In this document: in pieces, positions 13,579-24,836 of the stretch
Numbering within the stretch: the first letter of the stretch is position 1
Layout: the number at the start of each line of letters is the position of its first letter
Assembly: GCA_016758965.1 (NCBI GenBank)
Contig: JAEPRB010000091.1
Span: forward strand, 79,471-143,470
Length of the DNA: 64,000 nucleotides
Origin: Circinella minor
Lineage: Eukaryota; Mucoromycota; Mucoromycetes; Mucorales; Lichtheimiaceae
Reading direction: 5' to 3'
The notes under the pieces: model-generated
The model's input: only the letters and a program-made list of their open reading frames with translations
Told to the model about the DNA's origin: nothing
Databases searched by the model: none
Position numbers and translations under genes: made by a program

Positions 13579-15531
13579 ATGAATGAGATTACCAACACAA
13601 CAAACAATTCTTCTGATCCTAAAGATGACGAAGACGAATATTATGATACAGAAGATGAGTCTTATGGACCTTTACGTAAACGTATTGATTTTATTACTCA
13701 TCTTCCATATGAAGTTGTCGATATGATCCTATCAGAATTATCAACAGTTGAACTTTTTGAATGCCTAGAAGTGAGTCCAACATGGTTGGATATCTTACAA
13801 AAGTTACCCAATTTATGGTATGAAGTCACGGTCGATGATGAGAATTATACAATGGTTGATCAATTATCATTAATTGGCAAACATATACGTAAATATCGGA
13901 TCTATAATGGTTGTCAAGAAATACATGATGGAAGTGTGACTGAAATACTTTGTGGAAGTATGAACCATTTGGAATCATTAGGTAAGTGTAAAATAAGTAT
14001 ATTGATAACAAAAAAAAAAAAAAAAAAAAAAAGGGAAGAAATAATAGCAATTAATCAATGTATTCTTTACGGATGGATAGCATGGGATTGTTCAGATTTT
14101 ATTGATAGAGATGTCTTGAACTGTATAAGACATTTACAAGGTTCATTAACTGAACTAGAAATAGTTTATACTCATGATACACGATATGTACTTCCATTTA
14201 ATATACCAAACCTATCTTCCATCCTCCATGCATGTCCTACTTTGAAACGGCTTGAAGTCTCCTTGCATGATAGTAATATTACACAATATTCTGATAAACC
14301 AGGCGACAATGAAGTACCAGATAACGTAAAACTCACTCATTTACACTGGCATCCTGGTGCATATACAACCATAGAAGAACTTGAAAAACTTCTTGTCGTC
14401 TGCCCTTTGCTTTTATATATGAGTATTGGGTCATTTGAAGATTCAGTTTCTATTTTGGCATTTCGAAGTCAATGTCCACCAAAATTACGGTATCTACATT
14501 TGGATGTAAATAAACACAGCAAGTCTGGATTATATTCTTATAGTAGTAATAATAATGATAACGACAACAACCATGACGACATCAAACCCAATAACGATTT
14601 TTTTACAAAAGAAGAAGAAGAAGAAGAAAGAAGAATGACTATCAAAAACAATAACAAGAATGTGCAGAATAAATTAGAAAGTTTGAGTGCTAAATGTTAT
14701 AACCAAGTAGATTGGGAAGAATTACTAAATCTAATTCGAATGGATCAAAAATCATTAAAAGATTTGACCGTTTGTCATAACGAATCATCATTTGATCTGA
14801 CGACTTTGTTGGATATTTTTCAAGGATCGTTTCTTTCCTTAAGATATTCATACATATATTGGAGATCAAGGGGATTTATTCATGCTACTTTAAACAAGTA
14901 TATAGTCATTGACAACCAACAAGAAAAAATACAAGAGAGGAACAGTGATAAAAAAAAACAACAACAATTAACAATACAATCAGAATTCGAAACAAGTACT
15001 TATCAACAACGACATCTCCCATGGTTTATAGAGGGTCTCCGTGGAACGCATAGCCGATCATTTTCTTGGAAAGTTTCAAAACTCAAATTTTGCGACTGTA
15101 TTATCAATACCACATACATTCAATCACTACTCGAATTATCTACATTGGAAGAGCTCTCAATTACTACCTCTAAGCGTGATCCGTTGGAGATTGAAGCGTT
15201 AACCGCTCTTATTGATGGACTATGTGTATCACGACGACGACAACAACAACAACAGCAACAGACAATAGCACCACGGATTCGACGACTTTGCTTAGGTTCT
15301 GTAACAGGATTAACGGATGGTATTGTTGCAAGATTTGCTGAAATAAATGAATTAAAAGATTTAACTTTGATGAAATGTAATGATATTACAGATCAAGGAA
15401 TAATTCATCTTGTAGATAGTGAGTCAAGTTTAGAAAAGCTTTCTGTTTTAGAATGTAAAAATATTACTTCAGAAGCAAAAGAGTATATAAAAGAAAAGCT
15501 AGACCAAAGAGAATACCAACAAAAGCAGTAG
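13579..15531 (+). CDS. F-box/LRR protein 1 (putative SCF substrate receptor)
   Basis: Two exons, 13579-13981 and 14048-15531, give 628 aa. The start is the first in-frame ATG (MNEITNTTNN); the open frame runs further upstream but has no ATG there. An acidic leader (DDEDEYYDTEDE) precedes an F-box at about residues 33-82 (RIDFITHLPYEVVDMILSEL ... VSPTWLDIL). The rest is divergent leucine-rich repeat: ACPTLKRLEVS, LDLTTLLDI, LEELSITTS, LKDLTLMKCNDITDQGI. A short Asp/Asn stretch, a Glu run and a Gln run (about 15240-15262) look like loop insertions. Family knowledge: the F-box binds Skp1 and the LRR selects the target for ubiquitination; no target is inferable. The 66-nt intron carries a poly-A run, is divisible by three and contains no stop, so retention would stay in frame. 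The same phase-1 intron occurs in the other two F-box/LRR genes here. Confidence 0.8.
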   Translation: MNEITNTTNNSSDPKDDEDEYYDTEDESYGPLRKRIDFITHLPYEVVDMILSELSTVELFECLEVSPTWLDILQKLPNLWYEVTVDDENYTMVDQLSLIGKHIRKYRIYNGCQEIHDGSVTEILCGSMNHLESLGKCKISILITKKKKKKKREEIIAINQCILYGWIAWDCSDFIDRDVLNCIRHLQGSLTELEIVYTHDTRYVLPFNIPNLSSILHACPTLKRLEVSLHDSNITQYSDKPGDNEVPDNVKLTHLHWHPGAYTTIEELEKLLVVCPLLLYMSIGSFEDSVSILAFRSQCPPKLRYLHLDVNKHSKSGLYSYSSNNNDNDNNHDDIKPNNDFFTKEEEEEERRMTIKNNNKNVQNKLESLSAKCYNQVDWEELLNLIRMDQKSLKDLTVCHNESSFDLTTLLDIFQGSFLSLRYSYIYWRSRGFIHATLNKYIVIDNQQEKIQERNSDKKKQQQLTIQSEFETSTYQQRHLPWFIEGLRGTHSRSFSWKVSKLKFCDCIINTTYIQSLLELSTLEELSITTSKRDPLEIEALTALIDGLCVSRRRQQQQQQQTIAPRIRRLCLGSVTGLTDGIVARFAEINELKDLTLMKCNDITDQGIIHLVDSESSLEKLSVLECKNITSEAKEYIKEKLDQREYQQKQ

Positions 15532-16094
15532 TAAATTATATCATAAGTAATAAGGAAAAATTATTATTATTATTATTATTATACCTTTAAAAAAGATTAT
15601 TATAATATTTAAATTACAGCAAAGGATATATATATATATATATATCTTATTGTAGTTTCATAAGTAAATAAATAAAACGTTCTTACCTATCCATATATAT
15701 TATATATATTCGTTTATCTAAAAAGCTACAATGACCCCTATTCTTATACCTATAATATGAATTATTATTTAAAGTAAATATAGACACGTACGTACTGAGA
15801 ACCCCGTATCCTTTAAAAATATATATTGAAGTTATCATTTGTATGTGTAATACTACTTTATTATCCTCTATTATTACTATTCCAAAATTTCTCTATACCC
15901 TCATCCCTCGTTCTACACCCAAGTAAGCACGCAGCACAAAGCTAACCCAGGAACCAAATCACTAAAGTATCTATTATTATGCTTTACGTATCAATCTCGA
16001 CAAGAACAACCATATCATTTAAAAGGTCATCCATCGAATTATCAATACGTATCAACGACTCTTGCTCGTTCACACACACACACACACATCATTC

Positions 16095-16134
<40 letters not shown>

Positions 16135-17499
16135 GCTATTTTCTAACAAAAGCAATAGCAATCATACTGTATAATTCTATTTTCTTACATTTTTGTTATA
16201 TTACTTTATATACAAAATTCATCACGTACGTACAATAATATTTAAACCACTAATAACATTTATTAGACTAGTTGGAAAGTAGGTATTTTTTTGATTTATA
16301 ATCGTACACTCATAGGAACATACTACTTATATAACCCCCCCCACTTTTTTTTTTACCTTATTTAATTATACGTATCACCAAATATGGATAATCCTTCTAT
16401 GTATTATATTATAGTGCAATAGATAAATTATTTATTATCCAGTAATGATAATAACAATAAAACTTTGGGTATATTAACAAGAAAGCAGTCATTACTTTCA
16501 TTGATATATGATAATCGATTCAGAACATTTTTTAAGCCTAGAGCTTTAAATTCGGTGCACTATTGTATTGGATTAATAAATAATATCTTGAAGTCAAAAC
16601 AAAGTATAAAGGACGATAATGGGTGTTGTTGTCATCCTACTATAATAAATTATTGCTTAACATCAAAATCCCCACTTTTGATGAAAAAAAAAAAAAAAAA
16701 GAGACATATTCAACTTCAAGTTTTTTTCGTCCTATTCTTGACGCACTATAGTACGATAATGCTTATGAGAAAAAGGAATATAACTTTTTATTTTCTTATG
16801 CTTTAGTTTTCAGTTGGTTACAATCACACATGAAAATCAGTTATTATTGAAGTAAGAAAAAAAAATGCAAAACATATCAACAATGTCCAAAGTACGTACA
16901 CCACGTAACTGATAACTATTTGTAACTTATATATTCCTTCTCAAAAATAGATATTTATTATATGTAGAACCCAGCTATACCAGAAAGTAAAAAACTATAT
17001 AAAATTTGTCATTGGTATACTACCCTGGTGAAGCACAAATACGTAGTTTAGTGTATCAACATGATCTGATAAGCAACAACTCCTCTGCTATAGTGAATAA
17101 TAATAATCAATTATGATCAATATTTATAAATGTTTGGATTGAAGAAAGCATTTTGAAATTAGTTGGCAATATAAATGATTTAGTGTGTAGATGCGCAGCT
17201 CGTTTTTTTCAACAGTAATTTTGTTCTTAGAGATTTTTTCTAATATACACAAAGAAAATGATAATATAGGTATACAATAGATAAAATATATTTTATTAAT
17301 AAAAAGCCAATAGTAATAAAAGATACTTCTGGAAGTTCAAACATGTATATCCAAATATGAACAATATACAGTATAAACTATTGCATAGTTACATAAAAAA
17401 AAACACCAGCTCTTATAGAACCCCCCCCTTCACAGGTGTAAAATGTACCAGAAGTAGGGCACAATGCGTGGAAAACAAATTTTAAGTCATGCCATTCCA
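15532..17499. other. Intergenic, AT-rich with microsatellites
   Basis: Holds (TTA)n at 15562-15582 and 16095-16134, (TA)n near 15629-15645, (CA)n near 16074-16088 and several acgtacgta palindromes. A frame at 16465-16806 lacks a proper start, is interrupted by a poly-Lys run from an A tract, and resembles nothing, so I leave it out. No gene supported. Confidence 0.5.
16095..16134. repeat. (TTA)n microsatellite
   Basis: About 40 bases of perfect TTA/ATT trinucleotide repeat, following a (CA)n run by a few bases. Confidence 0.9.
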
Positions 17500-18996
17500 T
17501 TCCTAAAACAATGTTGCCACTGCTGCATTTTCATTTTTACTATGAACATTTTATTTTTTGCACGACGCTCATAGTAGCATGACGCGAAAAAATAGGTCAA
17601 AAGAAAAAAAAATCCCAAGAGAAAAAAACCACATGATCTTTTCTTTTGTATAAATACCCTCCTTTTCCTTCTTTTTTTTTCTCGTTTCTGCATTTTTACT
17701 TCACCCCTCGAAGCCCTTTGTTTCTACTTCACTTCCCCCCCCCCCTTTTTTTTTTCTACTTCACCCCTTGCGCCACTTTTTTCCACTTTATTACTTTATC
17801 CATTGGGTACTTCAAGAAATTGTGGGCGAAGCTCTCTGGGTCATTATCGTTTTGGTAATTATTACTCTAGGCGCCGCTTGCTACTTTTATTGGTTCCATT
17901 GTCCGTGGTTTTGTCTTTGTTCATTCCTTGCACTTGTGGTACATTCATTTATTTTTCGCCATGTTGCATTTATTGCGCACAATTATTGCTGCAAAATGTT
18001 TGACATTGGGTCCATTTTCCGCTTCACCATGGTCACCAAGGCCTGACTTTACATTTGTTGTTTTCCCTCCTCTGGTTGTTTCTCGATCGCGACCTGTAAT
18101 GTGTGAACCTCCTACTATGGTTAAGAAACAAGAAGAAGAAAAGTATCTTATTAAATACTTTAGCTGTTTTAAAGTATATGGGCATAAAAGGCGTGACACT
18201 CTCTATAGTCATATCTATGACACTGGTCCTCTATTAGCTCTTGGTTTAAACCTTGGGTTACACTCTTGGGCTAATATATTGAGTGGTAAAGTTTTTTTTC
18301 ATGCCTATGTCATGTAGACTTTGTGTCACAGTGAAATGCATTGTCAGCTATGCTTGTTGATGAAATTGATCTCTTGTGCGAACATTGCGCAGCAACGTAC
18401 CCACGTGCTAGTGCTACCAAAGTTTCGGCTTATGTTCAACATCAAAATAACCATTCATCATCTCTGCCTACTGATGCTATGAACGATGCTTTTCTTCTGC
18501 TATCATTGAAACATGACGCCATTGTTTATACGTAGCTTGGTAATTTAAAAGATCAACTTTTCTTCTTCTACAACAGATCTATCTTTTCTGATTTCCATGT
18601 CAAGATCATTTCTGTGTCTATCCAAGATATTGGTTCTGCATCTATATATATTATACACGGCGCGCTATTCACCAATAGACAATAGTCATATACAAGATTC
18701 TGAACAAGGATGTTTGTTTCGTTACCATGTCACTATTACAACGCAAACTATTGCTGCATTTTTTTCATGCTGACAACATAACAGCAGTTAATGCACCAGA
18801 ACCAAGCTTGTCAATATGGTACACAAGATTTATTATAACTTTTAGCCTTGAAATAATTATCAGCGTTGCTCCAATAGTAGACCTGAATATGTGCCACATA
18901 TAACTGATTCTACCGAATATTAATCGCTTTCTTGTGCTATCGCACACAGCATTCCATTTCTTGAAGCAGCTAAACAATAGGTTGGCGGTTACTATT

Positions 18997-19107
18997 CAGG
19001 TAATGTATCAAAGAAAAAAAATGATTGTCATGTATTATGTAATGGATCTATTATTAACAATAATATTATTTATTTTTTCTAACATGGATCTGATGTAATA
19101 TCAAGAA
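18997..19107 (+). repeat. Direct repeat, copy 1 (about 110 bp)
   Basis: Begins caggtaatgtatcaaag and ends near ggatctgatgtaatatcaag. It matches the segment at 19350-19462 with scattered substitutions and small indels, including a 2-base difference in an A run that shifts the reading frame relative to copy 2. Confidence 0.85.
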
Positions 19108-19349
19108 CATTCGATGATTATAGGAATGACAAGATGATCGACTTCACTTTTTCTCTTTTCCTTTTTGGTTCAGATTCTTGCTTTTTGGCACCGTCTCTTC
19201 TTATGCACAGTCGTTAAAGAGAGCAAAGATAGTAGAACGCGAATAAAGTCAAGAAATGGTCGGGTGGTTGGGCCGGGCAAGGGTAAAGGGTTATTCCTCT
19301 TTACGATTTGTCTTTTGGCAAATGACATGGCGTATCATTGATTATCATG

Positions 19350-19462
19350 CAGGTAATGTATCAAAGAAAAAATGGTTGTCATGTATTATGTTGTGGATCT
19401 ATTATTAACAATGATACTAATTATTTTTGTATAAAACATGGATCTGATGTGATATCAAGAAG
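19350..19462 (+). repeat. Direct repeat, copy 2 (about 113 bp), with a Cys/His-rich frame
   Basis: Second copy of the repeat at 18997. This copy keeps an open frame reading NGCHVLCCGSIINND and then YFCIKHGSDVI, a C-x4-C ... C-x2-H spacing that could be the relic of a zinc-binding motif. The frame ends about 30 bases past the repeat. No start or family can be assigned. Confidence 0.8.
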
Positions 19463-20400
19463 ATGGATGAATACGTATATATAAAGGTACGGAGATTTTA
19501 TGCATGTTATGTTTGAATTGGCTGCTCGGTTGATATTTTGTGTTTGTGGCAAAGCCTGGTGAAATGAAAGATAAAGTAAGTTGATTAATGATGTGCATGA
19601 TTCTGGAAGTGATCTCGTTTCGGCAAGATGGGCAGAGATTTGGTGGATAAAATGTTAATACTGGAATCAGTTGATACTATTAGAGGTTAATATGATGACT
19701 TTTGTAGTATGGTTGTTATGGACCGGATTTAATAGCTTTTGATAAGGTATGTACATATTGATTTTGTGATACTAAAAATTCTCGATGTTGTCGATGTTAT
19801 GAAGAATGTATATTCTAAAGTGAGCTAGCAGATCATTTTTATTTTGATTTGGCTTAGGTATCGATATATTCAAAAATATTCAATGTTTTTTTTATGTCAA
19901 GCTGTGTAAATTCATGATACAAATTCGGTTTCGACTTCTGGCTTTGACACAAACTGAGCGTTAGGTACCTGGTTGGTGTGATGTCTTGCAGTGGCTATCG
20001 ATAAATGCGGTATAATTTTTAGTCTCTGTTATGAAACCCACTGTTTTCCACTTTGACGTAAGAGGGGTTATGTATAGAGCTCATAGTGAGGAATCATTTG
20101 TTATGTTCTATGTTTACATAGTTTGCTGTATAGTATGGCCATGGACCATAACAATCTTAGAAACCCTCTGCTCTGAACGATGATACAGTGGGAGGCGTTT
20201 CCTATCACACGAGGAACTGAAAATATGTGTGAGGCTATGATAAGTGAAGGTTAATAATTCCAAGCTCTCTGCTAGGCGCCCAGGCGTTTCCCTTTCTGGA
20301 TGGAATATCGTCCCATGCAGATTTAGTATGGTCAACACGACTGAAAGACTAATGTGTTTTTCATTTTAGATAGAAAGTCAGGGGCACGACTAATACTTAC

Positions 20401-22286
20401 CTAGATAACAATGGTATTTTTGCTCATTTTTATATGTAAAATAGTGTTGTTATCACCCTATACAAACAAGCAATAACTAATCTACACTTCTTCTTCTCTG
20501 TTTATACTAAATAGTGTTTACTGATAGTAATGTATGTATTGTTTATGATATATATCGCATAATGAGTATGTTATTATTATTATGAAAGAAAAAAATTATC
20601 AACGAGAGAAAATGTATCGTTGATTACTTTGTTTTAGACCTATTGTTTATAAGATATAGATACGATTAACAAGACAAACGGAAAACTGTATTTGGTTGGG
20701 GGTAAAGATAAGGACATTTATAAGACGAACAACTGGAGGTCAAGAAATATAATTTTCTTCGATTCGCTATCTACGCTATAATTTAATTGGTGACATGACA
20801 ACCATAATAATACAAATTGAAAAAGAATTTATATCGTGAATTGCTATATACCATTAGTTATCTATATAAACATTTTACGTACTTTTTTTTAAATTTAGTA
20901 TATAGAATGGATTCGACTCATAAAACAAGACATTACTAAAGGAACTCCATCAAAGTAGTAGATATGCAAAAAAAAAGTCTTTGGGGAGAACTACATTATA
21001 TTTGATGAAATACTGTAATGTCTTAAAACTTTCTTTTATGTTTATTCATTAACGTAGTTTAAATATCATTCGATTTGCTGTAAACTTATATAGGCTGTTA
21101 TTTTTTGACAATATTCACGAAGTGATGAGGTTGATTAGTTTAATCGTGACTACAAGCTGGTATGCATAGTTTCTAAATGACAAAAGAAGTCCAAAGAAGC
21201 GAACAATAGAAAGGTAATAATTCCTATTTGGAAGCTTTACTCTATTAATATTATGTTTATAAAAATAATTGATTCTTAATAGTTCTCTTATAATATGTAT
21301 AGTATATTTAAATCAAGATTATATTTGAAACAGGAAACGAATACGTATGGCAGAAATTAATGTATTGTTATGCAACCAACACGTCTTTTTTTTTTTTTTT
21401 AGCCCTGATTAATTTGTATTAATTCAACAAGCAATCGAAACATACATTGGTGAAGAAGTCAAGTATAATGATAACGAATAATATATTTTATTAATATAAG
21501 ATATATTTATTAATCAGTCATATGTTCAATTTTTCGGATGAAAATACTTCTTTTTCAATGTTCTTTGAAGAAAAAACTTAGAACTTTTATCTATTCTTCC
21601 TTAATACCAATAAAAACACTTATTAAATCTCCCCTCTCCCCCTAAAAAAAGCTATATCTGACATCACCAATGTCTTTGAGAATTTGATTCTTTTATTCAG
21701 TTTTTCTTATTCTTTATTATTACTGGTTTTGTTTATACAAACAGTACTGTACTTTAATTCATCAACTTAACAAAAATAGAGTTGGTTAATATTTTATTTA
21801 TTGTTATTATAATTTTTTTTATTATAGTAATTCAAATCATTATTCTTATCTTTCTTTTTATAAATCCACAAAAAAAAAAAAACCTCACCCATTTACTATT
21901 TTGATACAAAGAAAATTTATCTAACTAGTTATGATTTAACAACAATGTACTGTACGTACGTACCTATATTCATTTTCGTTATTATAATATCATATAAATA
22001 TGTTACCAATATATTAAAAATTAAAAGAGTAAATCATGTATATAATGGGCTTTTTGAGATCAATTTTTGTAATATATTGCTATGAATTGAACTTATAGCA
22101 TATTCGTTTGTCATAATACATTGTATTTCTCGTTGTCAATCGAACATATTTTTTTTTATGCAACAGTAGTAAATATAATAACCCAGACAACTTTATTTAT
22201 CTCTAAGCACACACTTTTTTTTTTCAAAATACTTTTTTTTTCTCTTTTGAGTGCGACCTTGTGAAAATCGAAAAAAAAAAAAAAAA
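20401..22286. other. Intergenic, AT-rich
   Basis: Ordinary AT-rich spacer upstream of F-box gene 2, with poly-T and poly-A runs near 21378-21395 and 21869-21881 and a tacgtacgtacg step near 21953. No open frame or RNA gene supported. Confidence 0.5.
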
Positions 22287-24173
22287 ATGTCAACAACCAT
22301 TCAAAAATGTCACAGATCTCCTTTAGTTCATCATCAACAACAAAAAAAACGACACGTGGATTTTCTTACTGAATTACCTTATGACATTATTCCTTTCATT
22401 ATGAAACATTTTGAAACCATGGAACTTTTTCACTTGTTTCAAATTTCTAAGGAATGGAAAACTCAACTTATATCATGTAAAAGTCTTTGGTCAAAAGTTA
22501 TTATTCATGGCGATACGACTGATAAAGTGGAAGAACATAATAATGACTCAATAGTATCCTTTGTTGCTACTGTTGCTGATAACATAATACGACTTGGACT
22601 AATAAGTATCCGATCCAAAAAAAATGTGACTCCAATGATATTGAAACAAATTGTATTTGGTTCATTTACTCGATTAGAAGACCTAGAGTTATCTGGTAAG
22701 ACCATATTAGGGCATCTTGCTCAATCGATTTTATTTTAATGTGTTTATTATCATAAGGAATAAATAGTGTCATTTTCCCTCACCTTCCTTTTTTTTTTAC
22801 ATATAATAATACAAAATGATATAACACTAAAATATAATACAGAATGCAGAATCCAAATAGAAGAATCTGATATTATATATCAAACACTTACTGCTGTGTC
22901 GAATACTTTATTATATCTTAAAATGGTAGCCATATCACCCAAACCAACAACTCTTTATTTTGAAAAAGTGCTTGCCATTTGTCACCATTTGAAAGGTTTT
23001 TGGTGTGACTCTAGTGTGATATTATTTCCTCGTCGTTCTCAAATAGCAGCAACAACAGTACCATCAAAATTAAAACAGTTAGTACTCAATGTGAATCCAG
23101 TTCATGATAGTGATATTGACCGAATGGCTCAGCTTTGTCCAAATATACGCCGATTATATATAAATGTAAATTCCCATACAGCAATTGATAGAATTTTACA
23201 ACATTATGAAAATGAACTTGAATATCTCAACATTAATATGTATCTATGTCTTGTTACCACACCCTCTTCTTCTATATGGTCACCATTTGATAATGAATAC
23301 AACCACAATTGCACTAGGCAACAACCACTACTATATTCGAACAATCAATCAACTATCAGAGGATTACGATACCTTGCACTTCGAAAATTCAATGAAACAA
23401 CATTAATATCACTTTTGCATCGACATGCTCAAACACTAGAAGAACTTTATCTTTATTATAACAATAATAACGAGACATTGAGTGTACAAGAATTTCAAAA
23501 TACAAACAATACGAATATGTTATTTTCAAATTTACGCGTATTGAATGTATCATCTAGTAATGATCCAACATTTATTCTTAATACCTTATTAACCCATGTA
23601 TCCCGTACCACTTTACAAAGTCTTCACATTGGTTCTTGCAATTTATCCAATCATCCCATGATTTTAACCTCTATCAAAGAATTGGAAAATTTGAAATATT
23701 TACATTTAAACCACAGTATTTGTGCCAATCGGGAGGATGTGATTCAACTTTTACGTCATTTTGTAACCAAGAGTCGCCAATACCATGATTCATTTTCTAC
23801 TTGTGAACAACAACCATCATTAAAATCACTTTTAATTTCTGGCACGTATTTCCAATTAATCAATGATAAGGTTTTACAAGAAATCGGAAAAATTGAAACA
23901 CTTGAACGAATTATTATTCATGATGCAACCAAAGTCACTGAGCAAGGGTTAACTTCCTTTTGTCATATGTTAAAAAAATATAATAATGGATATTTACGAT
24001 TTTTAGAATTAAATCATGTTCCTGTTGCCACTTTTAAAACATTAGAACATCTTTTGCTTATTCCAACTCTTAAAACGTTAATTCTTCGAAATGTGGCTAA
24101 TGATCATATCAAAAAAGAAGATTTTGTTGGATTTTTTGAACGAGGAATTAATGTCTTTATTTATTATCTATAA
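22287..24173 (+). CDS. F-box/LRR protein 2 (putative SCF substrate receptor)
   Basis: Two exons, 22287-22695 and 22843-24173, give 579 aa. The ATG follows a poly-A tract. The F-box lies at about residues 26-72 (RHVDFLTELPYDIIPFIMKH ... QISKEWKTQLISC). The C-terminal two thirds is LRR-like: LKQLVLNVNPVHDSDIDRMA, LCPNIRRLYINV, LEELYLYYNN, LENLKYLHLN, LEHLLLIPTLKTLILRN. The phase-1 intron follows LEDLELS, the position matching the intron in the genes at 13.6 and 51 kb. Likely role: Skp1-binding receptor of a cullin-RING ligase; the target is unknown. It is a divergent paralogue of the neighbour at 13.6 kb in the same orientation, although 6.8 kb separates them. Confidence 0.8.
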
Positions 24174-24836
24174 CTTGAAAGTGTATGATGATGATATGTT
24201 TAAGAGGATGTAAATAAAAAAGGTCGTTTTGATGTAACACAAAAAAAAGAACAATAAATTATTTTATTTGATGCTTGAAAAGGTATTATATATATAAGCA
24301 AATTTATCTACATGTTATAGATATATTTTATTAATCGATCAATTCATACGTATAAATACAAAGCAAAACAAAATTATGAGGTTAAGAAATATACTAGTTC
24401 TTTTTTCCCCCTGTAAATCGAATAGCTATTTTCCTTTGTTTAATATATGGTCCGTATCATAGTATATACTAGTAATACAGAGACCATGATCATGAATTTT
24501 ATTTTATCTCCATAGTAACGTAAAATTACGTACCGTATATATATGAAATACCACTTTAACAAGTGAAGAAAAGTATTAAATTCCTCTTCCCCCTCCTAAC
24601 TACAAAAAAGATAGAAAGAAATTGAGTTCTCTATTACTATTGTGACTTGCGAAATTTACTCACTCAAAAAAAAAAAGAAAAAAGGCACCGACTTGAATTT
24701 CAATTGATGCGGACGTACACGTTCTTTCTCTTATTTTTACAAAAAGAACACTTTTTTTTTTTTTTGCATATTTTTTTTTTGTCTTTTTCTTTATCTTTTT
24801 TGTTATAACAACAACAACATATAATTATTTAATAAT
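24174..24836. other. Intergenic between F-box gene 2 and Rsc7-PHD gene
   Basis: AT-rich spacer with the 3' flank of the F-box gene and the promoter of the Rsc7-PHD gene. The last 150 bases are T-rich. No open frame supported. Confidence 0.5.

Larger units (their letters stand above)
17500..20400. other. Less AT-rich island with decayed reading frames (probable old mobile-element remnant)
   Basis: By eye this stretch has a higher GC share and far fewer homopolymers than its surroundings. It carries several broken plus-strand frames: about 17768-18046 (hydrophobic), 17928-18317 (contains KVYGHKRRDTLYSHIYD) and 18341-18535 (contains MLVDEIDLLCEHCAATYPRA). None is complete, none shows a start with an intact downstream frame, and I recognise no family. 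A 110-bp direct repeat lies inside it. The mix of decayed coding potential, repeats and different composition suggests an ancient insertion, but that is inference; it could also be a decayed host gene cluster. Confidence 0.4.

Noticed and set aside
16465..16806. Open frame of 113 codons
   Set aside because: Starts without ATG, includes a poly-Lys run from an A tract, and has no family resemblance.
20114..20338. Structured ncRNA or small gene in the right part of the less AT-rich island
   Set aside because: Composition is richer and some short hairpins can be drawn, but no known RNA boxes or consistent stems were found.
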